A DNA stretch of 64,000 bases from Veillonella magna DSM 19857 (GCF_000428745.1 NZ_KE386795.1:518692-582691); one strand, 5' to 3'. Shown: positions 7,269-17,518, counted from the stretch's first letter. Program-made: numbers and translations. Notes: generated by a model from the sequence alone, not told the origin.

Positions 7269-9725
7269 TTATAGCTGCGGCGTAATTTCTTCCATAACAT
7301 AGGCTTCAATAACGTCGCCTTCCTTAATATCGCGATATTTTTCAATGGAAATACCGCATTCAAAGCTGCTCTTTACTTCTTTCACTTCATCCTTAAAGCG
7401 GCGCAACGAATCAACCTTGCCTTCGTGAACAACAATACCGTCACGAATCAAGCGAATTTCCGAATTATTAGTAATCTTACCTTCCGTTACATAGGAACCG
7501 GCAACGATTGCCTTCGGCGTAGAAATAACCTGGCGTACTTCGGCACGACCTAAAATTACTTCTTTAAATTCCGGAGTCAACATACCGCGCATTGCGTTTT
7601 CTACGTCATTGATAGCATCGTAAATAACGCGATAGGTGCGAAGATCCACATTTTCTTTTTCCGCTGCCTTGCGAACCAATGCATCCGGGCGAACGTTGAA
7701 GCCGATGATAATCGCATTGGATGCCGATGCCAACATAACGTCGGATTCATTGATGGCACCAACAGCGGCATGAACAATCACGATGCGTACTTCCGGATTC
7801 TTAATTGCTTCTAGCGATTGACGCAAGGCTTCTACGGAACCCTGTACATCCGCTTTAATAATGATATTTAAATCCTTCAACTCGCCTTGCTGAATCTGAT
7901 TGAAGATATCATCCAAGGTAACCTTGTGAGTTCTCTGCATTTCGGATACACGCTGTTTTTCAATACGTTTTTCCGCAATGGTACGTGCTTCGTTATCATC
8001 CACAGCGTCCATAATTTCCCCTGCCTGCGGTACATCGGACAAACCGAGAACTTCCACCGGCATAGACGGACGGGCTGCTTTTACCTTTTCGCCGCGTTCG
8101 TTAGTCATGGCACGCACTTTACCGAAAGCGGTACCTGCGATAATGGTATCACCTACGCGAAGTGTCCCCTTCTGTACGAGTACGGTACATACCGGACCAC
8201 GTCCTTTATCGAGTTTTGCTTCGATAACAACGCCTTGCGCATGGCGATTCGGATTGGCCTTCAGTTCCATAACTTCTGCTACGAGCAAGATATTTTCCAA
8301 CAAGTCATCAATACCCTGGCGTTTCTTAGCGGATACGGGAACCATGATTGTATCGCCGCCCCATTCTTCCGGCAATAAGCCATGTTCGGCCAACTGTTGT
8401 TTTACATGATCCGGATTTGCGCCCGGCTTATCCATCTTGTTAATGGCTACCAATACCGGCACATTAGCGGATTTAGCATGGTTGATAGCTTCGATTGTCT
8501 GTGGCATAACACCGTCATCGGCAGCAACGACGAGAACGGCAATATCCGTCGACTGTGCACCGCGCAGACGCATAGCGGTAAAGGCTTCATGACCCGGGGT
8601 ATCCAAGAAGGTAATCTTATTTCCTTTGTAACGTACCATGTACGCACCGATGTGCTGCGTAATACCGCCGGCTTCATGGGCTGTTACATTGGTCTGACGA
8701 ATTACGTCCAACAATGAAGTTTTACCATGGTCAACATGCCCCATGATAGTAACAACCGGCGGGCGCGGCTGCAATGTTTCCGGCGCATCCTCGATTTCCT
8801 TGATTTCCGTAGGATCTTCTGCCGGTTCCACTTCGGTTACTTCCACACCAAAGTCTTCTGCTACGATGGTTGCCGTATCAACATCGATTTCCTGATTAAT
8901 CGTAGCCATAACGCCGAGGAACATCAACTTTTTAATAATTTCGCTGACTTCACGTCCCATTTTATCTGCCAATTCTTTTACAGTAAGCGGGCCGTCTAAT
9001 TCGATAGCTGTCGCAATCGCTGCTTCGGCACGGCGTTTTTCTTCTTCCTTGTGCTGACGATTCTGTTCGTTACGCTGTTTTACCTTATTCTTGCTTTTTG
9101 CTAAGGATGTGGACAAGAGGGATTGCGGGCGGTTGCCGTCACGCTTATTCTTTTTATCTTTTCTATTGCGACGATCGTTGCGATTATCATTTTTACCGCG
9201 ACGGTCATCACCATGGTTGTCACCGCGCTTGTTGCGATGATCATTTCGTTCATTGCGATTACTATCGTTGCCGCGATTCGAATCATTGCCGCGGTTATTG
9301 TCATGACCGTTACCATGACGGCCTTCGTTTTTCGCATTGTCGTGCTTACGATTGCCGTCGCGATTGTTATCGCGTTTTTCATGGCGATCGTTATGACGGG
9401 CTTCCTGCTTTTCAGACTGCTTGCGATGATTCTGTTTACCGCCGTTATTGCGATTGTCGTGGCTGCGGTCTTCGTTTGCACGCGTGTCTTGTGCGCGATT
9501 GTTCTGCGCTCCGTGTCCACCTTTATCCTGGTGTCCGTTCTGTTCTGCCTTAGCCTGCGGCTTATCGTTGCCTTTTAATGCTTTTTTTACAATGTCAATG
9601 GCTTTTTCGTCAATGGCATTAAAATTATTTTTGGCCTCAATATTATGTTTTTGCAGCACATCGATAACCTGCTGATTCTTTACGCCCAATTCTTTTGCTA
9701 CTTCATAAATTCTTTTTTTGGACAT
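7269..9725 (-). CDS. infB: Translation initiation factor IF-2
   Basis: GTPase that delivers initiator tRNA to the 30S subunit. From the ATG at 9725 (AAGGGGG site 7 nt upstream; earlier in-frame ATGs would overlap or crowd the site) it is 818 residues. It has a short IF2-N helix ([11 protein letters not shown]), then about 150 residues almost free of hydrophobic side chains and rich in N, R, D, K, H and G (roughly residues 50-205). A second IF2-N domain follows, then the GTPase with G1 [13 protein letters not shown]3 DTPGHEAFT and G4 NKMDKPGA, and C-terminal domains II-IV. The hydrophilic linker is longer and more repetitive than usual. The gene follows ylxQ by 20 nt. Confidence 0.97.
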   Translation of the reverse strand: MSKKRIYEVAKELGVKNQQVIDVLQKHNIEAKNNFNAIDEKAIDIVKKALKGNDKPQAKAEQNGHQDKGGHGAQNNRAQDTRANEDRSHDNRNNGGKQNHRKQSEKQEARHNDRHEKRDNNRDGNRKHDNAKNEGRHGNGHDNNRGNDSNRGNDSNRNERNDHRNKRGDNHGDDRRGKNDNRNDRRNRKDKKNKRDGNRPQSLLSTSLAKSKNKVKQRNEQNRQHKEEEKRRAEAAIATAIELDGPLTVKELADKMGREVSEIIKKLMFLGVMATINQEIDVDTATIVAEDFGVEVTEVEPAEDPTEIKEIEDAPETLQPRPPVVTIMGHVDHGKTSLLDVIRQTNVTAHEAGGITQHIGAYMVRYKGNKITFLDTPGHEAFTAMRLRGAQSTDIAVLVVAADDGVMPQTIEAINHAKSANVPVLVAINKMDKPGANPDHVKQQLAEHGLLPEEWGGDTIMVPVSAKKRQGIDDLLENILLVAEVMELKANPNRHAQGVVIEAKLDKGRGPVCTVLVQKGTLRVGDTIIAGTAFGKVRAMTNERGEKVKAARPSMPVEVLGLSDVPQAGEIMDAVDDNEARTIAEKRIEKQRVSEMQRTHKVTLDDIFNQIQQGELKDLNIIIKADVQGSVEALRQSLEAIKNPEVRIVIVHAAVGAINESDVMLASASNAIIIGFNVRPDALVRKAAEKENVDLRTYRVIYDAINDVENAMRGMLTPEFKEVILGRAEVRQVISTPKAIVAGSYVTEGKITNNSEIRLIRDGIVVHEGKVDSLRRFKDEVKEVKSSFECGISIEKYRDIKEGDVIEAYVMEEITPQL

Positions 9726-9745
9726 CTGCATACCCCCTTGAGTCA

Positions 9746-10051
9746 TTACTGATCTATTTCAGCTAACAGCGCTTTGGCAAATCCGCTATCATTTACCAAA
9801 ACCACTGCCCGCAATTCTTTTCCAATAGCCTGCCCCAGTTCCTCCTTCGTCAATAGTGTACGCAACGGAACTCCGTGAGTTTCGGCCATTTGAGTATATT
9901 TTTTTGTATTATTCACAGCGCAATCCATTGCTAAGAGTACCAACGGTGCGCCACCGCGCTTCACGGCTTTTTCAACGGCAAAGTCTCCGGAAATCAACTT
10001 GCCCGCACGCTGTGCCAAGCCGAGAAGATTTTTAATTTTCTGCTCATTCAT
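9746..10051 (-). CDS. ylxQ: L7Ae-family K-turn-binding protein YlxQ
   Basis: Small L7Ae/L30e-fold RNA-binding protein, about 101 residues, with the conserved [25 protein letters not shown] start and [15 protein letters not shown] segment. It probably binds kink-turn RNA; its cellular target is not established. The ATG at 10051 overlaps the ylxR stop as ATGAATGA. An in-frame ATG at 10063 has no room for a ribosome binding site. Position between ylxR and infB is the Firmicutes norm. Confidence 0.9.
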   Translation of the reverse strand: MNEQKIKNLLGLAQRAGKLISGDFAVEKAVKRGGAPLVLLAMDCAVNNTKKYTQMAETHGVPLRTLLTKEELGQAIGKELRAVVLVNDSGFAKALLAEIDQ

Positions 10052-10310
10052 GTAATAATGCATCCTTCAGTGCCGCATAAACTTCGGCGGACACACTTTT
10101 TTTCAATGAACGCTCCAAACGCTTTGCCTTGTATGCCTCTTCGAAGCAAGACTCCTTCGGTTCGATATATGCACCGCGACCTGCGGCTTTTCCGGTACGA
10201 TCCAAGGAAATCTCTCCTTCCGGCGAGCACACGATTCTGAGCAACTCCTTTTTGGGGCGAAGCTCACCACAGCCTACGCAAACACGCATGGGCGGGGTTT
10301 TCTTTTTCAT
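10044..10310 (-). CDS. ylxR: YlxR / DUF448 family RNA-binding protein
   Basis: A protein of 88 residues with the family's RVCVGCGELRPKKELLRIV block, a DRTGKAAGRGAYI turn and a basic C-terminus. YlxR proteins are predicted RNA-binding; Bacillus work links the family to RNase P and transcriptional regulation, so no fixed function is claimed. Its ATG overlaps the nusA stop by 4 nt. Confidence 0.92.
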   Translation of the reverse strand: MKKKTPPMRVCVGCGELRPKKELLRIVCSPEGEISLDRTGKAAGRGAYIEPKESCFEEAYKAKRLERSLKKSVSAEVYAALKDALLHE

Positions 10311-11404
10311 TCCGCATCTCCTGTGGATTCTACAACGGAATCATCGGCTGCGCCTACAGTATCGTCTGCTTCTTCAGCCTGTGATTCACTCTTAATATCG
10401 ATTTTCCAGTTTGTCAGTTTAGCGGCCAAACGTGCATTCTGACCGGCTTTACCGATAGCCAAGGACAACTGATAATCCGGTACAACAACACGGGATGCTT
10501 TTTCTTCTTCCTGAACGGTAACGGAAATTACCTTTGCCGGACTCAATGAATTAGCAATGTATACCGCCGGATCTTCGTCCCATTTTACAATATCGATTTT
10601 TTCATCCTGTAATTCATCAACGATGTTCTGCACACGCTGACCACGCGGTCCTACGCAAGCACCTACGGCATCGATGGTTTCGTCGCGGGAGAACACGGCA
10701 ATTTTAGAGCGCATGCCCGGTTCACGTGCCACCGATTTTAACTCGATAACGCCTTCCTTAATTTCCGGAACTTCCAATTCAAACAAGCGCTTCAACAATC
10801 CCGGATGCGTACGGGAAATCATGATCTGCGGACCTTTGGTGGTTTTCTTTACTTCCACAATATAGCATTTCAAACGATCGCCGACTTGATAGGATTCTCC
10901 GGGAATTTGTTCTGCCGGAGGCAAGATAGCTTCCGTTTTTCCCAAGTTAATAAACGCATTACGACCTTCCACGCGTTCGATAACGCCGGTAATGATATCG
11001 CCTTCGCGGCTGAAGTATTCTTCATATACAATGCTGCGTTCTGCTTCTTTAAGACGCTGCGTAAGCATTTGCTTTGCCGTATGGGCCGCACTGCGTCCAA
11101 AATTCGACGGCGTTACGTTAACAGCTACAATATCACCGACCTCGTACCGCAAATCCTGCATCCGTGCATCATCAAGACTGATTTGTGTGGCATCATCGGT
11201 CACATCTTCCACAACCTGTTTTTTAGCCAGCACACGATAGTCACCGGTTTCGCGATTAATTTCTACATAAGCTTCGGGGTTAAATCCCGGCTCTTTGCGA
11301 TACGCTTGCAATAAAGCAACCTCCAAAGATTCAAAGATAACCTCCGGTGCCAATCCTTTATTCTTTGTTAACACCGAAACCGCTTGTACTAATTCTTGAC
11401 TCAC
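10307..11404 (-). CDS. nusA: Transcription termination/antitermination factor NusA
   Basis: RNA polymerase-associated factor governing pausing, termination and antitermination. The 365 residues show the N-terminal RNAP-binding domain (LVQAVSVLTKNKGLAPEVIFESLEVAL), the S1 domain (GDIITGVIERVEGRNAFINLG near 135) and two KH domains (VGACVGPRGQRVQNIVDEL and LAIGKAGQNARLAAKLTNW). It stops soon after KH2, so it lacks the acidic C-terminal repeats of enterobacterial NusA, as in other Firmicutes. A short acidic tail remains. It is 49 nt downstream of rimP. Confidence 0.97.
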   Translation of the reverse strand: MSQELVQAVSVLTKNKGLAPEVIFESLEVALLQAYRKEPGFNPEAYVEINRETGDYRVLAKKQVVEDVTDDATQISLDDARMQDLRYEVGDIVAVNVTPSNFGRSAAHTAKQMLTQRLKEAERSIVYEEYFSREGDIITGVIERVEGRNAFINLGKTEAILPPAEQIPGESYQVGDRLKCYIVEVKKTTKGPQIMISRTHPGLLKRLFELEVPEIKEGVIELKSVAREPGMRSKIAVFSRDETIDAVGACVGPRGQRVQNIVDELQDEKIDIVKWDEDPAVYIANSLSPAKVISVTVQEEEKASRVVVPDYQLSLAIGKAGQNARLAAKLTNWKIDIKSESQAEEADDTVGAADDSVVESTGDAE

Positions 11405-11453
11405 TGTCTATTCCTCCAATAATTATTCTTCAGTTGTTATGTGATTCGCTTCT

Positions 11454-11912
11454 TTAAAATTCAAAGTGAAGTCGAATCTGGGCAATGGCGCTGCGTTCCA
11501 ACGTCATCGTTTCCTTTTCGGTAATAATAGCAATGGTTGTATCCGTATAATCACCGAGTTCACCGGTAAATTGTTTGCTACCGTTTACCGGTTTAAAGAG
11601 TTGGACATCCACCTTACTTCCTTTGTAACGGATAAAGTCTTTTTCTTTCTTCAATACGCGATCAAGTCCCGGCGAAGATACTTCCAATAAATAGTTTTCC
11701 TTAATCGGATCCTTCTTGTCCAATACTTCGCTTAACTTTTCGCTGACCATCTGGCAGTCGTCCAAATCAACACCGCCTTGCTTATCGAGATATACCCGTA
11801 AGTACCAGTCGCGCTCACGCACGTATTCTACGTCGACCAGCTCCATATCGGTATCTGCAATAATGGTCTCCACAATCGAAGTAACCAACTCTTCTACTGC
11901 TTCTCGTTTCAT
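11454..11912 (-). CDS. rimP: Ribosome maturation factor RimP
   Basis: 30S assembly factor, 152 residues, first gene of the nusA-infB operon. It has the conserved DVEYVRERDWYLRVYLDK and LEVSSPGLDRVLKKEKDF blocks of the RimP N-terminal domain and an SH3-like C-terminal domain. An AAGGAGG stands before the ATG. Confidence 0.96.
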   Translation of the reverse strand: MKREAVEELVTSIVETIIADTDMELVDVEYVRERDWYLRVYLDKQGGVDLDDCQMVSEKLSEVLDKKDPIKENYLLEVSSPGLDRVLKKEKDFIRYKGSKVDVQLFKPVNGSKQFTGELGDYTDTTIAIITEKETMTLERSAIAQIRLHFEF

Positions 11913-11976
11913 CGCTGTCGCCTCCTTTATATAGTTTTCTATCTATGCTGCGATGGTTAACTCTCGTCAGTATAAA

Positions 11977-12005
11977 TTAAAGAGTGAGCCAAAGCCCACT
12001 CTTTT
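11977..12005 (-). terminator. Hairpin after the 12.1-17.5 kb operon
   Basis: AAAGAGTG/CACTCTTT arms with an inner GC pair form a compact hairpin. On the minus strand it is followed by TTTAATTTAT. It separates the unknown gene at 12.1 kb from the rimP promoter region. The U tract is only moderate. Confidence 0.55.
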
Positions 12006-12145
12006 AACAGTTTATATAAAAGTCATGTAACATTATATCATCAAACACATAGATGCGCAAATAAAATGTACATCGCTCATGTTCATTAACCGACCTTGTA
12101 TCCGCATGCATGTGAAACGGTGATAACGTCATTCCATGAAAGTGA

Positions 12146-12799
12146 TTACAGGCGTCCTGCCAAGTCCGTCAAGATATCTTCCAAATGCTCGCGAAGCACT
12201 TGCTCCAGCTTCGGAAGTGTCTTCGCATCTAAGCGATGGCTGATTTCCGGGAAGTTATGTCGTCGCAGCTCCGCAAAAAATTCATCGCGCAGCACATTGT
12301 AAAACAATAATAAGCCGGACCGATCGTCGGGACGACAATACTCACAGATGATATAGGAGCCGTTGATCATGCGTATCGCTTTATCCGGCGTAATGTCCCT
12401 TACAAATTCACCAATGCGCGGCGGCAATATGTCTTCATACTTCCAAGTAGGTAATTGTTTGTTCTTATACGCGTAGGTAAATCCTTTTTCCGGAGTAATC
12501 AGCAACGACGTCAATCCCTCTACACAACGCGCTTTCATGCCATCCCAATAGGATGTTACCTCTTCGCGGACAAAGCTAATGTCAGTAAACTCAAATAACG
12601 GCATGCGTACATGCACGGTATAATCCTCGACTTCCTTATCGTACAAGGCTTCCCATCGCCATCCCTTGTCATTTTCATAAGAAAAGAGATGATAGCCCGC
12701 ATCATCCGCCGTGCGTTCGACAGTAAGCGTAAAATCCGCAATTGTCGGTGGCAACCAGGAAAAATCCAGGTCCTTGCATGCTTCAATAATTTTTTCCAC
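12146..12799 (-). CDS. Protein of unknown function (217 aa)
   Basis: Not recognised. A soluble, tryptophan- and acid-rich protein without a signal peptide or membrane segment. The visible features are an N-terminal FSWLPPTIADFTLTVER stretch, a central YWDGMKARCVEGL, an EYCRPDD segment and a C-terminal helix LEQVLREHLEDILTDLAG. It is the last gene of the polA-mutM-coaE-transglycosylase run, 14 nt after the transglycosylase, so it is very likely co-transcribed. Codon use matches the neighbours, which argues for a vertically inherited lineage gene. Confidence 0.75.
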   Translation of the reverse strand: MEKIIEACKDLDFSWLPPTIADFTLTVERTADDAGYHLFSYENDKGWRWEALYDKEVEDYTVHVRMPLFEFTDISFVREEVTSYWDGMKARCVEGLTSLLITPEKGFTYAYKNKQLPTWKYEDILPPRIGEFVRDITPDKAIRMINGSYIICEYCRPDDRSGLLLFYNVLRDEFFAELRRHNFPEISHRLDAKTLPKLEQVLREHLEDILTDLAGRL

Positions 12800-12813
12800 T
12801 GTTACCTACCTCT

Positions 12814-13386
12814 CTACTTGCCATCAGTTACATCTTCATACAACTCGGTGTATCGTTTTTGGTTGGCCAGTACACTGCGTACATAATTGCGCGTTTCCCC
12901 GAAAGGAATCGCATCAATATCATTAAAGCTATCGTCCCAGCCGTATTCCTTCATCCACTCTTCCACGTGACCGCGCCCGGCATTGTAAGCAGCCAAGGCT
13001 AAAATTTCATTGCCCTTGAACTCGTCCAATAAATATGCCAAATACCATGTTCCCAATTTAATATTGGTAGCCGGTTCCTTAATATCTTCGTCAGTCATTT
13101 TTGGCTGATTGAGTTGTTCCGCAATCCAATGTGCCGTGTCCGGCATGAGTTGCATAAGCCCCATAGCGCCCGGAGCCGACTTGGCATCTTCTTTAAACTT
13201 ACTTTCTGCCAATATCACACCGGCCACCAATGACGGCGATACCTTATTTTCCTGTGCTGCCGTCACTACGATTTCTCTGTGATCGAAAGGATACGCGTAA
13301 AGCCTTGCCAAACATGGCATGCCATAGCTGTAATAATACAGTCCTACAATAATGGCTGTCCAAGCCAAAAAGGTCTTACCTCGCAC
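12814..13386 (-). CDS. Membrane-anchored lytic transglycosylase (SLT domain)
   Basis: Cleaves the MurNAc-GlcNAc bond of peptidoglycan. In 190 residues it has one N-terminal membrane anchor/signal segment (about residues 5-22) and then an SLT domain. The catalytic Glu is in ILAESKFKEDAKSAPGAMGLMQLMP (E near 60) and the conserved ALAAYNAGRGHVEEW closes the domain. Short architecture without extra wall-binding domains, close to MltE/Slt-like periplasmic enzymes. It lies 12 nt after coaE. Confidence 0.93.
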   Translation of the reverse strand: MRGKTFLAWTAIIVGLYYYSYGMPCLARLYAYPFDHREIVVTAAQENKVSPSLVAGVILAESKFKEDAKSAPGAMGLMQLMPDTAHWIAEQLNQPKMTDEDIKEPATNIKLGTWYLAYLLDEFKGNEILALAAYNAGRGHVEEWMKEYGWDDSFNDIDAIPFGETRNYVRSVLANQKRYTELYEDVTDGK

Positions 13387-13398
13387 CGTGTCCCTCCT

Positions 13399-14013
13399 TT
13401 ACCGCGCCTGTAACGCAAAAAGATGTTTCTTTCCATTCCATAATACACGTAACTTCTGTTCCAATTCTTCCGGTGTACCGTTATTATCGATGATCTGATC
13501 ACTGTACGGACGCTTCTCATCGAATGACATTTGACTGGCGATTCGGTGACTTGCTTCTTCCTCCGAATAGCCGTTGCGCTCCATCAAGCGATGCAGCTGC
13601 GTTTCCGGCGATACATAAACTAGCCATACTTCATCCATGTCTTTATACCATTCCGTTTCAATCAAAAGCGGAATATCATAAATAGCCGCCGCATAGCCTT
13701 GAGCCTCCAGTTGCTTTGCTTTTGCATCAATCGCTTCTTTGATAAAACCATGCAATAATGCATTCAGCTGTTTGCGCTTTTCTTCATCGGTAAATACGAT
13801 AGCACCGAGGGCTGCTCTATCCAGCGTTCCGTCCGTTGTTACTATATCATCTCCAAATGCGTCGCGCAAGGCTGCCAGCCCCGGCGTACCGGGTTCCACC
13901 ACTTCTCTCGCTACCAAATCCGCATCGATGGCTACCGCACCATGCCGTAAAAGCCAATTAACAACTGTGCTTTTCCCCGAAGCGATGCCGCCGGTTAATC
14001 CGATTTTATACAT
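13399..14013 (-). CDS. coaE: Dephospho-CoA kinase
   Basis: Last step of CoA synthesis: phosphorylates the ribose 3'-OH of dephospho-CoA. About 204 residues from the ATG at 14013, which follows GAGGAACAGGT; the open frame extends 33 codons further but into mutM. P-loop GLTGGIASGKST, DADLVAREVVEPG and IPLLIETEWYKDMD are the family blocks. Confidence 0.95.
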   Translation of the reverse strand: MYKIGLTGGIASGKSTVVNWLLRHGAVAIDADLVAREVVEPGTPGLAALRDAFGDDIVTTDGTLDRAALGAIVFTDEEKRKQLNALLHGFIKEAIDAKAKQLEAQGYAAAIYDIPLLIETEWYKDMDEVWLVYVSPETQLHRLMERNGYSEEEASHRIASQMSFDEKRPYSDQIIDNNGTPEELEQKLRVLWNGKKHLFALQAR

Positions 14014-14030
14014 ACCTGTTCCTCGATTCT

Positions 14031-14852
14031 TTATTTTTGGCAATGTGAACAATACACTGTATGACGACCGCCCAATACAGTGTCTTCCAATATGCGCTTG
14101 CATCGTACGCAAGGTTTACCGGCACGGCCGTAAACAGCGAGATACTCTTGATTATGTCCCGCTTTACCTTCCCCGTTACGATAATCCCTAAAGCTTGTGC
14201 CACCACGTTCCAAGCTGTCCCGCAACACCTTTCGAATGGCCCTGTGCAAAGAAGCACATTCTTTTTCGGTCAAGCTGTCTGCCCGGCGGCGCGGATGAAT
14301 TCGCGCCAGAAACAGCGCCTCATCCGCATAGATATTGCCAATGCCGGCCACATATTTTTGGTTAAGCAAAAATACTTTAATCGGTGTACTGTGACGCGAA
14401 GTCATAGCATACAGCTTTGCTCCCGTAAATGCCGTGCTCAGCGGCTCAACCCCCATCTGCAATAAGCCGGGCAAATCAATATCCTTCGCCGAAGCAAAAA
14501 GGTATAGCGCACCTAACGTCCGGATATCACCAAAGGCTAACACACCGCCATCGTCCAAATAAAACAACACTCTGTCAAATCGTTCCATCCTCGGCGTACT
14601 GCGATAAATTAAACGTCCCGTCAGTTTTAAATGAACAATAAGCAAAGTCCCGTCTTCCATGGAAAGCACTAAATATTTCCCGCGACGCTTCACGCCGGTA
14701 ATCACAGCATCGGTCAATACCTGCGATGCGACTTCAGCTGTTGTATTACGCCACATCCGCGGCAGCAAGGAATCGATCCTACCGATGCGCTTCCCTGCCA
14801 CTTGACTGTCGATGTAGCGTCGTATCAATTCCACTTCCGGTAATTCAGGCAT
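14031..14852 (-). CDS. mutM: Formamidopyrimidine-DNA glycosylase
   Basis: Base-excision repair glycosylase/AP lyase for 8-oxoguanine and Fapy lesions. The ATG at 14852 after AGGAGG gives MPELPEVE, placing the catalytic proline directly after Met. Lys in LKLTGRL, the YVAGIGNIYADEALF helix-two-turn-helix and a C-terminal zinc finger (CVRC ... CSHC) complete the family set. 273 residues. It directly follows polA (8 nt). Confidence 0.97.
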   Translation of the reverse strand: MPELPEVELIRRYIDSQVAGKRIGRIDSLLPRMWRNTTAEVASQVLTDAVITGVKRRGKYLVLSMEDGTLLIVHLKLTGRLIYRSTPRMERFDRVLFYLDDGGVLAFGDIRTLGALYLFASAKDIDLPGLLQMGVEPLSTAFTGAKLYAMTSRHSTPIKVFLLNQKYVAGIGNIYADEALFLARIHPRRRADSLTEKECASLHRAIRKVLRDSLERGGTSFRDYRNGEGKAGHNQEYLAVYGRAGKPCVRCKRILEDTVLGGRHTVYCSHCQK

Positions 14853-14860
14853 AGTACCTC

Positions 14861-17518
14861 CTATTTTACATCCGCCCATGTAGTGGCACTATGTACATCG
14901 ACAATAAGCGGTACTGCCAGCTGTACTACCGATTCCATACATTCTTTCAGCAACGCTTCTACGGCATCCTTTTCCTCATTGGTAACTTCCAGCACCAATT
15001 CATCGTGCACCTGCAATAAAAGTCGTGATGTATAACCGCCGTCACGGAGCCGTGCCTCTACCTTATTCATGGCCAGCTTAATAATATCCGCCGCCGTCCC
15101 TTGAATCGGCGTATTCATCGCCGTGCGTTCCGCAAAGGAGCGACGATTGAAATTACGACTATTAATATCCGGCAATGCACGCAAACGACCGAACATAGTC
15201 CGTACCGTTCCGGTTTCATGAGCCATCGCTACCATAGCATCCATATAAGCTTTAACCTTCGGGTAGCGACTGAAATATAAAGAAATATAATTCTTAGCTG
15301 CTTCGCGCGTAATTCCCAAATCACGGGACAAGCCAAAATCACTGATGCCATAGATAATTCCGAAGTTAACAGCCTTTGCGTGCGATCGTTCTTCCGATGT
15401 TACCTCTTCCGGGGATTTTCCCAGTACCTCGGCCGCCGTGAAGCGATGGATATCCATGCCATCGTTAAACGCCTTGATCAACGCCGGATCTTCGGATAAA
15501 TGGGCCAATACACGCAATTCGATTTGCGAATAATCCGCGCTTACCAACCAATCATAGCCTTCGCCGGGTAAGAACAAGCCGCGAATTTCTTTTCCCTTTT
15601 CCGTCCGCACCGGAATATTCTGTAAATTCGGATTGGAGCTGCTCAATCGTCCCGTCGCCGTCACCATCTGATTAAAGCTGGTGTGAATACGTTTCGTATC
15701 GGGATTGATCAAGTCCTCCAGACCATCAATATAGGTAGATAATAGCTTGGCTACCGTGCGATATGCCAGGATATCTTCCACAATCGGGTGTTCCGCGCGC
15801 AGCATATCAAGAACCTCCGCATCTGTGGAGAAACCTGTTTTTGTCTTTTTAATCACCGGCAGTTGTAAGGTTTCAAACAAAATATGTCCCAACTGTTTCG
15901 GCGAGTTAATGTTAAAGGTTTCGCCGGCTTCCTCGTAAATACGTTGACGAAGTGTTTCTACTTCCTCGGTAAAACGCTGACGCAGTGCTTGCAATCGTTC
16001 CGGATTAATATAAATACCATTCTTTTCCATCACAGCCAGAGTATACACCAGCGGAAGCTCTACATCCTTATATAAGTCCCACAGCTGCTGTTCCTTCAAT
16101 AGATGTACTGCCGGACCATACATAGCCTGTAACGCCACAGCCGTCCCGGCTAATTCCATCGCACCGCCGTCGGGCACGGCAGGTACCTCGAATCGTTCAC
16201 ACAAATAGCCGATGCCATAATTGGTACGCGTCGGATCGGCCAGATACGCCATTAGCGTAACATCATAAAGACGAACAGCTTCGGCCTCATCCTCTGTGTT
16301 TGATGCCGCAGTATAAATAGCAATATCTGCCGGTGCCGTCACACCCAACATTTCCAGTAGCATTTTGCTATCCGTTGTTATGACGGCTTTTGCTTCATTG
16401 CAGGCACGCAATACTGTTTCACGATTGGCATCATCACCGCCCAAACGAATCACATTATCACCATTACTGATGAATACTACCTTAGGATCCCAAAACGGAG
16501 ATGTCCCGGCAGCCTCAAAAGCGATGGATATCACTTTATCCTGCCAGAAACTAGGCACAAAGGCTTCTTTTTCCTGCCAAGTAATCTCCGGCGGATTGGC
16601 AAAATCAGCAAACAGCGAATCACTATCACCGGTATGCGTTGCGCTTTCCTCCAGTCCCATTGCCCGCATCAATCGCGGCGTTACGGCGTGAAATCCCAGC
16701 TTATCAAAGAGGGGAATAAATTCCGTAGTATGTGCATGTTGTACAAAATCCTCCAATGTATACGGCAAATCCATGTCCGTCTTAATCGTTGCCAATTCAC
16801 GGGATAAAAAGGCCAAGTCCTTATTTTCCGTTAAGCGTTCCTTCAATTTTTTCCCGCTTACTGCTTCAAGATTATCATATACGCCTTCCAAGCTACCGAA
16901 CTGGTTCAATAATTTCAATGCCGTCTTTTCACCGACGCCGGGAACGCCGGGAATATTATCCGAGCTGTCCCCCATAAGCGATTTCATTTCGATGACTAAC
17001 TCCGGACCATATCCGTAAATTTCCTTCATCGTATCCGGTGTTACCGTCAGCATGTCGGAAATTCCCTTTTTGGTAAGCAGCACGCGACTGTACTCATCAA
17101 CCAATTGCAGGCTGTCACGATCCCCCGTAATAATATACACATCGGTGTCCGCGTTGCCCAGGGACTTACTGAGAGAACCGATAATATCGTCCCCTTCGTA
17201 CCCTTCCTCTTCGATCACTTTAATCCCCAATGCCTCTAACACTTCACGGATTAACGCAAACTGCGGGCGTAAATCGTCCGGCGCATTGGGACGGTTTCCC
17301 TTATAGTCCGGATATAGTTCCGTACGAAATGTTTCTTTTCCTTTATCAAATGCCACCGCAATATAATCGGGATGGATTTCATCATACAATTTTGTTAGCA
17401 TAGTTAAGAAGCCGTACACTGCATTGGTAGGAACACCTAATGCATTATTCAGCGGCGGAAGCGCAAAAAAAGCGCGATACAGTAAGCTACTGCCGTCTAT
17501 AATCATTAATTTACTCAT
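14861..17518 (-). CDS. polA: DNA polymerase I
   Basis: Repair and Okazaki-fragment polymerase, 885 residues. The N-terminal 5'-3' exonuclease has DGSSLLYRAFFALPPL and the DNIPGVPGVGEKTALKLL helix-hairpin-helix. The C-terminal polymerase has motif A DYSQIELRVLAHL, motif B KAVNFGIIYGISDFGLS and motif C VHDELVLEV. The middle 3'-5' exonuclease-like domain (about residues 310-490) keeps the fold, but the expected DxE is replaced by VISIAFEAAG, so proofreading is probably absent, as in Bacillus and Taq Pol I. It is the first gene of its operon and divergent from rpsT. Confidence 0.97.
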   Translation of the reverse strand: MSKLMIIDGSSLLYRAFFALPPLNNALGVPTNAVYGFLTMLTKLYDEIHPDYIAVAFDKGKETFRTELYPDYKGNRPNAPDDLRPQFALIREVLEALGIKVIEEEGYEGDDIIGSLSKSLGNADTDVYIITGDRDSLQLVDEYSRVLLTKKGISDMLTVTPDTMKEIYGYGPELVIEMKSLMGDSSDNIPGVPGVGEKTALKLLNQFGSLEGVYDNLEAVSGKKLKERLTENKDLAFLSRELATIKTDMDLPYTLEDFVQHAHTTEFIPLFDKLGFHAVTPRLMRAMGLEESATHTGDSDSLFADFANPPEITWQEKEAFVPSFWQDKVISIAFEAAGTSPFWDPKVVFISNGDNVIRLGGDDANRETVLRACNEAKAVITTDSKMLLEMLGVTAPADIAIYTAASNTEDEAEAVRLYDVTLMAYLADPTRTNYGIGYLCERFEVPAVPDGGAMELAGTAVALQAMYGPAVHLLKEQQLWDLYKDVELPLVYTLAVMEKNGIYINPERLQALRQRFTEEVETLRQRIYEEAGETFNINSPKQLGHILFETLQLPVIKKTKTGFSTDAEVLDMLRAEHPIVEDILAYRTVAKLLSTYIDGLEDLINPDTKRIHTSFNQMVTATGRLSSSNPNLQNIPVRTEKGKEIRGLFLPGEGYDWLVSADYSQIELRVLAHLSEDPALIKAFNDGMDIHRFTAAEVLGKSPEEVTSEERSHAKAVNFGIIYGISDFGLSRDLGITREAAKNYISLYFSRYPKVKAYMDAMVAMAHETGTVRTMFGRLRALPDINSRNFNRRSFAERTAMNTPIQGTAADIIKLAMNKVEARLRDGGYTSRLLLQVHDELVLEVTNEEKDAVEALLKECMESVVQLAVPLIVDVHSATTWADVK

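Noticed and set aside
9098-9580. Long hydrophobic or Arg/His/Cys-rich plus-strand frames antisense to infB
   Set aside because: They are the complement of the IF-2 low-complexity linker; no ribosome binding site, and the IF-2 frame is certain.
13399-14112. CoaE with a 33-residue N-terminal extension
   Set aside because: The extension overlaps mutM and lacks family similarity; the ATG at 14013 has a ribosome binding site and gives the standard start.
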